Shown here piece after piece: positions 1 through 6,600 of a DNA stretch of 20,316 nt. Under the pieces are notes generated by a model. It ran no database searches, was not told where the DNA came from, and worked only from the letters and a program-made list of their open reading frames with translations. The stretch is taken from positions 1 to 20,316 of the forward strand of contig JACKHS010000041.1 in assembly GCA_020638875.1 (NCBI GenBank). Direction: 5' to 3'. A program made the translations under genes and the position numbers. The DNA is from Planctomycetota bacterium. Its GTDB lineage: Bacteria; Planctomycetota; UBA1135; GCA-002686595. Position 1 is the first letter of the stretch, and the number at the start of each line of letters is the position of its first letter.

Positions 1-73
1 CCTGCGCGAGCGAGGCGAGCGAGAGGGCGGTGACGAGCGGCAGCAGCGGCGTACGGAGGGGCTTCGCGTGCAT
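1..73 (-). CDS. N-terminal signal peptide of an exported protein (partial, runs off window start)
   Basis: Reading the minus strand from an ATG at 73-71 gives 24 codons open to the window edge. The product starts MHAKPLRTPL, with a short basic N-region (K4, R7), then a hydrophobic Leu/Ala/Val core, and ends in SLASLAQ. This is a classical Sec signal peptide with an A-x-A/Q-like cleavage site. The same Ala-Gln ending occurs in the nuclease (AAAQ), the FG-GAP protein at 3143 (ASAQ) and the VCBS protein at 8304 (ALAQ), which supports a real gene. The mature protein lies outside the window, so its function is unknown. It is co-directional with the nuclease gene, with a 234-bp gap between them. 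Confidence 0.6.
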   Translation of the reverse strand, partial: MHAKPLRTPLLPLVTALSLASLAQ

Positions 74-166
74 GGCGGTAGCGGTGCGCAGGAGGTCGCG
101 GAGGGAGGGAGCGCCCGGCGGTGCGGCGCGCCGGGAGCCCCCGCGCGCGCCTGGGCCCGTCCGCGC

Positions 167-200
167 GGGTGCGGGGGCCGTCGAAGGCCCTCACGCACCC
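167..200. other. Strong imperfect stem-loop in the intergenic gap
   Basis: GGGTGCG at 167-173 pairs with CGCACCC at 194-200. Inside it GGGCC at 175-179 pairs with GGCCC at 186-190, leaving a six-base loop GTCGAA and a small bulge. CACCC at 196-200 can also pair with GGGTG at 206-210, so two hairpins are mutually exclusive. The element lies between two minus-strand genes, downstream of the nuclease and upstream of the partial gene at 1-73. It could be a terminator or a 5' leader structure. No T-run is visible. Confidence 0.35.
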
Positions 201-282
201 CGGACGGGTGGGCCACGAAGCCTACCCCTGGGTGCGCGGGCGGGTCGGGCTCGGGTCGCAATCCGCGCGCGGACGCTGGGGA

Positions 283-298
283 CGCCGGCGCGCCGGCG
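283..298. terminator. 16-bp perfect palindrome just past the nuclease stop codon
   Basis: CGCCGGCG at 283-290 is followed directly by the same octamer at 291-298, which is its own reverse complement, so the 16 bp form a perfect palindrome. It lies about 10 bp beyond the minus-strand stop codon of the nuclease. It could form a short hairpin (six pairs, four-base loop) at the end of that transcript. There is no T-run, and such strings arise easily at this GC content. Confidence 0.3.
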
Positions 299-307
299 CG
301 GCGCCGC

Positions 308-1657
308 TCAGAGCTCCCAGACGACCTGCCAGGCCTGGCTCAGGTTGAAGCCCGTGCCGCACGGGCTCGCGCCCGGGTCGCGGTACCACCACTGGTAGTA
401 GCGCGTGTCGCCCGGCGCGACGGCGCCGGCGGTGACGAGGTTCGCGCTCGACTGCAGGTCGCCGAAGACGTCCGCGAAGACCACCTGCAGGCGCAGCACG
501 CTGCCGCCCACGCAGCGCAGGCCGTCGCCGAAGGGCAGTCCGTTGCCGCCGTTGACGGCGCTGGTGCCCTGGAAGAACAGACCCGGCTGGTTCGGCGTCG
601 AGCTGAAGACGTGCAGCACGAGGTCGGCCGCGGCGACGCTCGCCGAGCCCGTCGGCGAGAGGCCCGCGCCCTCGAAGTAGGTCGAGTTGCCGCAGCCGCC
701 CTGGCCGTTGCCGAGGTTGCCGCACGGGCAGGCGACGCCGGTGCCGTCGCCGAAGCACAGGGGGCCGATCAGGCCGCCGAAGGAGCACTGGCTCGCGAAC
801 AGGCAGTCGACCCACTCGGGGTGGTCGATGAACGGGTTGCGGTTGCCCTGGAAGCTGTAGACGACGTCGTTGCCGTTGCGCTCGAAGTCGTCCGGCGGGT
901 CCTCGGCGTGCCACTGCAGGAGCACGGACAGGAGGCCCATGTAGGCCACCGACTCGTTGTTGCCGGTGTTGGACGCGCCGATGAGCGCCTCGTTGTCGGT
1001 CAGGATCAGGTCGGGCTCCGCCGCGCCGGTCGTGCCGTGCGTGCCGCCTTCGTAGCGCACGTCCATGTAGAGCAGCGCGCGCGCGAGGTCGCCCTTGCGC
1101 TGACCCCAGGTCTGCCAGCCGCCCGTCTCCTGCACGCCGAAGGTCCAGTTCGAGTTCCCCGGGAACACGCCGGTGCCCCCGCCGACGCCGTTGGTGAGCA
1201 CGGTGTTGCGTTCGGTGTCGCTCGCGCTCGCGTTGCGGAAGGGCTTGTTGCCGCGCGAGCTGTTGTACACCGAGTCGGCGAGGAACAGCACGTGGCAGTC
1301 GGTGTACGGGTAGTTCGTGCTGGAGTCGTTGGGGAAGCCGTAGGACTTCGGCCACGAGTGCTCGCGGTCGTAGTCGCTGTTGCCGCCGCCCTGCTTCGCG
1401 TAGCTCTCGTTCTTGTAGACGTCGACGATGCGCGACCCGTTCGAGGGGTCCTGCTGCTTGAGCTCGAGGATGTCCCAGGTGTCCGTGCCGCTCGAGGTGT
1501 ACGGGTAGCGCACGTGGTCGTCGATGACGGCGTGCAGCGTGGCGCGCAGCGCGGCGGCGTTCGAGGTGTCGACGCTGTCGTAGTAGCCGGGCGGGATCTG
1601 GGCCGCGGCCAGGGGCGCCAGCAGGACCAGCGCGACGAGGGCTCGGGGGCGAAGCAT
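308..1657 (-). CDS. Secreted endonuclease I family nuclease with Planctomycete-type C-terminal module
   Basis: The 449-residue product has a signal peptide at 1-20 ending LAAAQ. The central domain (about 22-290) has the endonuclease I (EndA/Bsn/Vvn, Pfam Endonuclease_1) signature: DREHSWPKS at 97-105, whose Glu99-His100 matches the family's catalytic EH pair; D120-C-H122; N132 and RGN at 135-137; and NRNPFIDHPEWV at 272-283 near the domain end. This family hydrolyses DNA and often RNA with a divalent metal through a beta-beta-alpha-Me fold. Residues 301-449 form an extra Cys-rich C-terminal module (CFGDGTGVACPCGN, FGDGLRC, WYRDP, CGTGFNLS) also found in two propeller proteins here. The start at 1657 is chosen because the signal peptide begins there; a longer reading upstream would be low-complexity Arg/Ala. 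A likely role is extracellular nucleic-acid degradation for nutrients; that is inference. The nuclease assignment is strong. Confidence 0.88.
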   Translation of the reverse strand: MLRPRALVALVLLAPLAAAQIPPGYYDSVDTSNAAALRATLHAVIDDHVRYPYTSSGTDTWDILELKQQDPSNGSRIVDVYKNESYAKQGGGNSDYDREHSWPKSYGFPNDSSTNYPYTDCHVLFLADSVYNSSRGNKPFRNASASDTERNTVLTNGVGGGTGVFPGNSNWTFGVQETGGWQTWGQRKGDLARALLYMDVRYEGGTHGTTGAAEPDLILTDNEALIGASNTGNNESVAYMGLLSVLLQWHAEDPPDDFERNGNDVVYSFQGNRNPFIDHPEWVDCLFASQCSFGGLIGPLCFGDGTGVACPCGNLGNGQGGCGNSTYFEGAGLSPTGSASVAAADLVLHVFSSTPNQPGLFFQGTSAVNGGNGLPFGDGLRCVGGSVLRLQVVFADVFGDLQSSANLVTAGAVAPGDTRYYQWWYRDPGASPCGTGFNLSQAWQVVWEL

Positions 1658-1808
1658 GGGCAGCACTCTAAACGGCACGCTGCCGAACGGGGCGGCCCGG
1701 GCGGCGGCGCGCCCGATTTTCCGGCCGCGGCGCGCCACCGCGCCGGGGCCCGGCGGTCGTCGAGGCGCCGCGCACGCGGCCTCCGCTTCCTCTGCCCACG
1801 ACCGCGCC

Positions 1809-3056
1809 ATGCTGCCGCTCCTCGCCCTCGCCCTGCTCCAGGACCTGCCCGCCTCTCCGCCGCCGCTGCTCGAGCTGCACGGCACCACGCCCGGCGGGCG
1901 CTTCGGCGTCGCCGTGGCGAGCCTCGGCGACCTCGACGGTGACGGGCGCGCCGACCTCGCCGTCGGCGAGCCGCGCGCGCTCGTCGGCGGCGTGCGCCGC
2001 GGCCGCGTGGCGGTGTGCTCGGGCGCGAACGGCCACCTGCTCTACGAGTTGCGCGGCGCCGTGGCGCTGGGCGACTTCGGGCGCGCGCTGGCGAGCGGCG
2101 CGGACCTCGACGGCGACGGCGTGCACGACCTCGCCGTGGGCGCGCCGCGCGCGGGCAGCGGGCTCGTGGCGGTGTTCTCCGGCGCGACCGGCCGACGCCT
2201 GCTCACGCTGCGCGGCGAGGCGCCCGGCGACGAGCTCGGCTCGAGCGTCGCGCTGCTCGGCGACGTCGACGGCGACGGCCGCGGCGAGCTGCTCGTCGGC
2301 GCGCCCAAGTGCGACGCGGGCGGCACGAACGCCGGCCGCGCGTACTTGCTCTCGGGGGCGAGCGGCGCGCGGCTGGCGCTGTTCGACGGCGCCCCCTTCG
2401 ACCAGCTCGGCGCCGCGGTCGCGGCGGCCGGCGACGCGGACGGGGACGGTCGCGACGACCTGTGGATCGGCGCGCCCTTCGCCGACGTCGGCGCGTTCAA
2501 CGCGGGCGCGGCGCGCGCGTGGTCGAGCGCGAGCGGCGCGCTGCTGTTCACCTGCACCGGCGACGCGCTCGGGGACCAGCTCGGCTTCGCGCTGGCGCGC
2601 GCGGGCGACGTGGACGGCGACGGTCGCGACGACCTGCTCGCGGTGGCGCCCGCGTCGGACCTCGGCGCGCTCGACGGCGGCGCGCTGCTCGCGCTCTCGG
2701 GCGCGGACGGCGCGCGGCTCGCGCAGGCCGAGGGCTGGGGCGCGGGCCACTTCGCGACCGGCGGCGCGAGCCTCGACCTCGACGGCGACGGGCGCCACGA
2801 CCTCGTGCTCGGCGCGAGCGCGGCGGGCGGCGGCCAGCGCGGCGAGGTGCGCGCCTACGCGACGGCGGGCGGCGCGGAGCTCCTGCGCCTCGCGGGGCGC
2901 GCGCCGCGCGACTGGTTCGGCGCGTGCGTGGCGGCCGTGGGCGACGTCGACGGTGACGGCCGCGCGGAGCTCGCCGTCGGTGCGCCCGGTCACGACGACG
3001 ACCCGGGCCAGGTGGGCTACGTGCGCGTCTACGCCGGCGCGCCGGCCGGACCGTGA
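1809..3056 (+). CDS. FG-GAP repeat protein, seven-bladed integrin-like propeller without C-terminal module
   Basis: The 415-residue product consists almost entirely of seven FG-GAP repeats of about 55-60 residues. Each carries a Ca2+-binding D-x-D-G-D-G loop followed by a DL-x-V/L-G-A/E-P strand, such as DLDGDGRADLAVGEP, DVDGDGRGELLVGAP and DADGDGRDDLWIGAP. Seven blades make a complete beta-propeller like the integrin alpha head. The N-terminus MLPLLALALLQDLPA is hydrophobic and probably a signal peptide, though it lacks a basic residue. The ATG at 1809 is preferred to an upstream in-frame ATG at 1656, whose extension is low-complexity and overlaps the divergent nuclease start. It lacks the Cys-rich C-terminal module of the next gene and stops right after blade seven. 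It probably binds something at the cell surface; the ligand is unknown. Only 86 bp separate it from the next propeller gene, so co-transcription is possible. Confidence 0.85.
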   Translation: MLPLLALALLQDLPASPPPLLELHGTTPGGRFGVAVASLGDLDGDGRADLAVGEPRALVGGVRRGRVAVCSGANGHLLYELRGAVALGDFGRALASGADLDGDGVHDLAVGAPRAGSGLVAVFSGATGRRLLTLRGEAPGDELGSSVALLGDVDGDGRGELLVGAPKCDAGGTNAGRAYLLSGASGARLALFDGAPFDQLGAAVAAAGDADGDGRDDLWIGAPFADVGAFNAGAARAWSSASGALLFTCTGDALGDQLGFALARAGDVDGDGRDDLLAVAPASDLGALDGGALLALSGADGARLAQAEGWGAGHFATGGASLDLDGDGRHDLVLGASAAGGGQRGEVRAYATAGGAELLRLAGRAPRDWFGACVAAVGDVDGDGRAELAVGAPGHDDDPGQVGYVRVYAGAPAGP

Positions 3057-3087
3057 GCGCCGCCTCGCCGGATCGCGAGGTCGGTGC

Positions 3088-3093
3088 TAGGGT
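3088..3093 (+). promoter_or_regulatory. -10-like hexamer TAGGGT upstream of the FG-GAP gene
   Basis: TAGGGT fits a loose TANNNT pattern and stands out in the GC-rich gap, 49 bp before the ATG at 3143. No convincing -35 box lies 16-18 bp upstream. A similar TATGCT lies 48 bp before the LOG gene (14206-14211). Weak evidence. Confidence 0.2.
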
Positions 3094-3142
3094 CGGAGCC
3101 CGGTTCGAGACGCATCCCGAAGCCCGCAACCCCGGAGGTCCC

Positions 3143-4783
3143 ATGCAACGCTCCACCCTCCCGCGCGTCCTCGCCCTCGCCCTCGCCCTGCTCGCGCCCG
3201 CCGCGTCGGCCCAGGTGCTCGAGTTCCAGCTCGACGGCACCAGCGAACAAGGCCTCTTCGGCCACTCGATCGCCTACGTCGGCGACCTCACCGGCGACGG
3301 CGTCGAGGAGTTCGCCGTCGGCGCGCCGTTCGACGGCCCGCTCGTGCAGCGGCGCGGCGCGGTGTTCGTCTACGACGGCGCGACGCGCGCGCTCGTCCAC
3401 GAGTGGCACGGCCTCGACGGCTGGGAGCTCGGGCACACCGTGGCGCGCGTCGGCGACGTTGACCAGGACGGTACGCCCGACGTGCTCGTCGACGCGCAAC
3501 AGTTCGACTCCTATCGCGGGCGCGTGCTCGTCTACTCGGGCGCGACCGGCGCCGTCCTGCAGCAGCGCGACGGCCTGGCGAGCTGGGAAGGCCTGGGCTT
3601 CTCGCTCGCCGGCCTCGGCGACGTCGACGGCGACGGCTGGCCCGACTACGCGGCCGGCGGCATCGGCAGCTCGGTCACGCCCGGGCGCCTGGTGGTCGTC
3701 TCCGGGCGCGACGGCGGCATCCACTGGCAGGTGACCGGCACGCAGTACGGCTACGACTTCTACTCGATCGCCGGGCTCGGCGACGTCGACGGCGACGGAC
3801 GGGGCGACCTCGTGGTCGGCACGCGCGTCTTCGGCGAGCTCACCGGCAACCGCGTCATCGTCTACTCGGGTGCGACGGGCGCCGAGCTCTACGCGTTCGA
3901 CGGCAGCCCCGGCAACCGCATCGGCCACACGGTGGCCGACGCCGGCGACGTCGACCAGGACGGCGTGCACGACTTCCTCTACAGCGTGCACTACGACAAC
4001 ACGCTGGGCGTGTACCCGAAGGCGCGGCTCGTGTCCGGCGCGACCGGCGCGCAGCTCCACGAGTGGGCGGGCACGGGCTACTTCAGCTTCTTCGGCGTGG
4101 CGTTGGCGGGCGCGGGCGACCAGACCGGCGACGGCGTGCCCGACCTGCTGATCGGTCAGTCGAACGCCAGCGTGGCCCCCGAGAAGCTGTGGCTCGTCGA
4201 CGGCGCGACGAAGGCCTACCTGCACGGCTTCGAGCTCGGCTGGACGGGCTCGATCCTGGCGCTGGCGGCCGACGCGAACCTCGACGGGCACGGCGCGAAC
4301 GAGATCCTCGTCGGCTTGCCCGTCGACGGCATCATGGCGGTGGAGGGCGAGGTGCGCGCCTTCTCGATCGGCTGCAGCGCCACGCCGCTCGCGAGCTTCT
4401 GCACGAGCTCGCCCAACTCCGCCGGCGCGGGCGCGACGATGGCCTGGCAGGGCAGCTCGAGCGTGGCGGCGAACGACCTGCAGCTCGAGTGCCACGGTTG
4501 TCCACCCAACCAGTTCGGCGTCTTCTACTACGGCCAGCAGGAGGCGGCGCTGCCCTTCGGCGACGGCGTGCGCTGCGTGTCGGGCCCGGTGGTGCGCCTC
4601 GCGGTGGTGCCGACGGGGGCCGCGGGCTCCGCGAGCTTCCCGCTCGATCTCGGCGCGCTGCCGGGCGGCGACGCGCTGCTCGCGGGCGCGCGGCGACTCT
4701 TCCAGTTCTGGTACCGCGATCCGGCCTTCGGCGGCGCGGGCTACAACCTCAGCGACGGCCTGGCGGTCGAGTTCTGCCTCTGA
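3143..4783 (+). CDS. Secreted FG-GAP propeller protein with C-terminal Planctomycete-type module
   Basis: The 546-residue product starts with a clear signal peptide (1-24, ending APAASAQ). Seven Ca2+-binding FG-GAP-like loops follow at roughly residues 48, 105, 160, 214, 269, 326 and 378, e.g. DLTGDG, DVDGDG, DVDQDG. This gives one complete seven-bladed propeller. From about residue 410 it has the module shared with the nuclease at 308 and the VCBS protein at 6601: Cys-rich stretch (C411, C420, C450, C453), PFGDGVRC at 471-478, FWYRDP at 522-527, GYNLS at 533-537 and an aromatic C-terminus. The start is set by the signal peptide and GGAGG at 3134-3138, four bases before the ATG. Ligand and role are unknown; Ca2+-dependent surface binding is the family-level expectation. 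A palindromic repeat remnant begins right after its stop codon. Confidence 0.87.
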   Translation: MQRSTLPRVLALALALLAPAASAQVLEFQLDGTSEQGLFGHSIAYVGDLTGDGVEEFAVGAPFDGPLVQRRGAVFVYDGATRALVHEWHGLDGWELGHTVARVGDVDQDGTPDVLVDAQQFDSYRGRVLVYSGATGAVLQQRDGLASWEGLGFSLAGLGDVDGDGWPDYAAGGIGSSVTPGRLVVVSGRDGGIHWQVTGTQYGYDFYSIAGLGDVDGDGRGDLVVGTRVFGELTGNRVIVYSGATGAELYAFDGSPGNRIGHTVADAGDVDQDGVHDFLYSVHYDNTLGVYPKARLVSGATGAQLHEWAGTGYFSFFGVALAGAGDQTGDGVPDLLIGQSNASVAPEKLWLVDGATKAYLHGFELGWTGSILALAADANLDGHGANEILVGLPVDGIMAVEGEVRAFSIGCSATPLASFCTSSPNSAGAGATMAWQGSSSVAANDLQLECHGCPPNQFGVFYYGQQEAALPFGDGVRCVSGPVVRLAVVPTGAAGSASFPLDLGALPGGDALLAGARRLFQFWYRDPAFGGAGYNLSDGLAVEFCL

Positions 4784-4846
4784 GAGCCCGTCCGACACGA
4801 CCTCCGGCGCCGTCGCGGCGTCCGAAGCACGTCTCGGACAGGCTCC
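4784..4846 (-). repeat. Truncated copy of the palindromic repeat (copy C)
   Basis: This 63-bp segment matches the two outer ends of the repeats at 13110 and 17502, with the middle of about 95 bp missing. It shares 18 identical bases with the right end of copy A (4829-4846 versus 13253-13270). GGCGCCGTCGCGGCG at 4806-4820 is the exact reverse complement of a stretch of copy A's right arm. TCCGAAGCAC at 4821-4830 is the reverse of the GTGCTTCGGA found in the left arms of copies A and B. The copy therefore runs opposite to A and B. It starts directly after the FG-GAP stop codon and ends 100 bp before oxyR. Confidence 0.7.
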
Positions 4847-4946
4847 TCGCCGCCGTGCGGGATCCGCTCCGGTGAGGTTTGCGCCGCGGGGGCGGCGCGT
4901 GGTCTGCTCTGGGCGCGGCGTCGACCCCACGCCGCGCCCCCCCGCC

Positions 4947-5849
4947 ATGCAACGCCCCACGCTGCGCCAGCTCGAGTACTTCGTCGCCCTCGCCGAGCAC
5001 CTCAACTTCCGCGCTGCCGCGGAGGCCTGCTACGTCACGCAGCCGGCCATCTCGGGGCAGCTCGCGCAGCTCGAGGGCCAGCTCGGCCTGCGGCTGTTCG
5101 AGCGGGACCAGCGCCAGGTGCGGCTCACGCCCGCGGGCGAGGCGCTGCTGCCGCGCGCGCGCGCGATGCTGGCCGACGCCGACGCGTTCGGCGAGACGGC
5201 GCACGCGCTCGGCGCGCCGCTGACCGGCCCGCTGCGCCTCGGCGTGATCCCGACCATCGGCCCGTACCTCCTGCCGCGCGTGCTGCCGGCGCTGCGCAAG
5301 GACTTCCCCGAGCTGCAGCTCTTCCTGCGCGAGGACCTGACCTCGCGGCTCGTCGCGGCGCTCGACGCGGGCGAGCTCGACGTGCTGCTGCTCGCGGTCG
5401 ACGTCGACCTCGGCGACCTCGAGTCGCTGCCGCTCTTCTCCGACCCGTTCGTGCTCGCGGTGCCCGCCGGCGACACGCTCGCGGGGTGCGAGGGCGTGGG
5501 GCTCGAGTCGCTCGCCGGCCGCGACGTGCTGCTGCTCGAGGAAGGCCACTGCCTGCGCGACCAGATCGTGCCGCTGTGCGCGACGAGCGGCGCCGACGAG
5601 TCCTCGGGCTTCCGCGGCACGAGCTTGGGCACGATCTCGCAGATGGTGGCGAGCGGCCTGGGCGTGACGTTGTTGCCGGAACTCGCGCTCGAGCGCGAGC
5701 TCGCCGGCGCGCACGGCCTCGCGACGGCGGAGTTCGGCCCCGAGGGCCCCTCGCGCAGCATCGGCCTCGCCTGGCGCAAGAGCTCGCCGCGCGCGGAGGA
5801 GTTCCGCGCGCTGGGCGAGGCGATCGCGCGCGCCTACATGGCGAGCTGA
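4947..5849 (+). CDS. oxyR: LysR-family hydrogen-peroxide sensor, OxyR
   Basis: The 300-residue product is the normal length for a LysR regulator. Residues 5-64 form the winged HTH (LRQLEYFVALAEHLNF, then AAEACYVTQPAISGQLAQLE, FERDQRQVRLTPAGE). Residues 93-300 form the effector domain. Cys202 and Cys211 sit in GHCLRDQIVPLC, matching in sequence and nine-residue spacing the redox cysteines C199 and C208 of E. coli OxyR, which form a disulfide on H2O2 oxidation. This separates it from the related CysB/CbbR-type regulators. It is followed by dps on the same strand, a classical OxyR target. The ATG at 4947 is used because LysR proteins begin a few residues before the LRQLxYF helix; an upstream ATG at 4872 only adds Arg/Pro-rich sequence. 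The OxyR call is strong; direct control of dps is inferred. Confidence 0.93.
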   Translation: MQRPTLRQLEYFVALAEHLNFRAAAEACYVTQPAISGQLAQLEGQLGLRLFERDQRQVRLTPAGEALLPRARAMLADADAFGETAHALGAPLTGPLRLGVIPTIGPYLLPRVLPALRKDFPELQLFLREDLTSRLVAALDAGELDVLLLAVDVDLGDLESLPLFSDPFVLAVPAGDTLAGCEGVGLESLAGRDVLLLEEGHCLRDQIVPLCATSGADESSGFRGTSLGTISQMVASGLGVTLLPELALERELAGAHGLATAEFGPEGPSRSIGLAWRKSSPRAEEFRALGEAIARAYMAS

Positions 5850-5878
5850 GGGCCGCGCGCGCACCGATCAGGGTCCGT

Positions 5879-5918
5879 GATGGGCCCTATCGTGCCTCGC
5901 GATTGGCGTCCTGACGCC
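5879..5918. promoter_or_regulatory. Possible OxyR half-site and inverted repeat upstream of dps
   Basis: GATGGGCCCTATC at 5879-5891 resembles the GATAG/CTATC half-sites bound by OxyR, though only one half is good. A few bases on, GGCGTC at 5905-5910 and GACGCC at 5913-5918 form a 6-bp inverted repeat with a two-base centre. Both lie in the 194-bp oxyR-dps gap, 126-165 bp before the dps ATG. They could be operator elements or the end of the oxyR transcript. Confidence 0.25.
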
Positions 5919-6043
5919 GTCTGCCCGATGCTGTGCCTCCAAGCTCACGACGCGCGCGCGATCCACGAGCCCGCCGGGCCGAGACGCGCCGCGCTCGCCG
6001 CACCTCCTCCCCCCACCGAACCCGAAGCTCAGGAGCGAGCACC

Positions 6044-6490
6044 ATGACGAAGGATCGCCGAGCCGTGGTCGAGGCCCTCGAAGGCCTCCTGGCCGACAGC
6101 TACACGCTCTACCTCAAGACGCACAGCTACCACTGGAACGTCAAGGGGCCCATGTTCACGACGCTGCACACGATGTTCGAGACGCAGTACAACGAGCTCG
6201 CGCTCGCCGTGGACGAGATCGCCGAACGCATCCGCGCCCTCGGCGCGCCGGCGCCCGGCAGCTACACGCAGTTCGCGCAGCGCGCCAAGGTCAAGGAGGA
6301 CACGGGTGTGCCGCCGGCGACGGCGATGATCGAGAACCTCGTGGCCGACATGGACACGGTGGTCGCGACCGCGCGCGCCGTCGTGCGCGCCGCGGAGGCC
6401 GCCGGTGACGACGCGAGCGTCGACCTCGGCGTGCGTCGCATCGACGTGCACGAGAAGGCCGCCTGGATGCTGCGCAGTCACCTCGAGTAG
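6044..6490 (+). CDS. dps: Dps/miniferritin, iron-sequestering DNA-protection protein
   Basis: The 148-residue product has the usual Dps length and four-helix ferritin-like fold. Ferroxidase residues keep the E. coli spacing: His30 (in THSYHWNVKGPMF), His42 (+12), Glu46 (+16, in place of the common Asp), Asp57 (+27) and Glu61 (+31, in VDEIAERI). Dps dodecamers oxidise Fe2+ with H2O2 and store the iron, preventing Fenton damage; some also coat DNA. The N-terminus is short, without the Lys-rich tail of E. coli Dps, so DNA binding by that tail is not expected. The start is supported by AGGAG at 6031-6035, eight bases before the ATG. The in-frame extension upstream to 5933 is low-complexity Arg-rich sequence and is rejected. 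Its position after oxyR points to peroxide-responsive expression. Confidence 0.94.
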   Translation: MTKDRRAVVEALEGLLADSYTLYLKTHSYHWNVKGPMFTTLHTMFETQYNELALAVDEIAERIRALGAPAPGSYTQFAQRAKVKEDTGVPPATAMIENLVADMDTVVATARAVVRAAEAAGDDASVDLGVRRIDVHEKAAWMLRSHLE

Positions 6491-6514
6491 TCGCGCTCCC
6501 GCCCGCGAAGCAGA

Positions 6515-6550
6515 CGGCGCCGCTCCCCCCGCGAGGGAGGAGCGGCGCCG
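6515..6550. terminator. Bidirectional terminator-like hairpin between dps and the VCBS gene
   Basis: CGGCGCCGCTCC at 6515-6526 pairs perfectly with GGAGCGGCGCCG at 6539-6550. This gives a 12-bp stem, with further C/G pairing possible inside the 12-base loop. It lies 24 bp after the dps stop codon and 50 bp after the end of the convergent VCBS gene, so it can serve both transcripts. No T-run follows on either strand. Confidence 0.6.
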
Positions 6551-6600
6551 CATCGTAGTCCCGAGAGATCTCCCGAGCCCGAGAGCGTCGCGAGGAGCGC

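Noticed and set aside
1665..1670. TAGAGT on the minus strand just before the nuclease ATG as a -10 box
   Set aside because: It is only seven bases from the start codon, which would require a leaderless transcript, and no -35 is visible.
68..1942. Long plus-strand open frame of 624 codons opposite the nuclease
   Set aside because: It is an antisense shadow caused by high GC, made of Arg/Ala/Val-rich low-complexity sequence, while the minus strand encodes a clear nuclease with signal peptide.
3029..5005. Long minus-strand frame of 658 codons opposite the FG-GAP gene
   Set aside because: No motif or signal peptide, composition of Ala/Arg/Val/Glu filler, and it crosses repeat C and the oxyR start.
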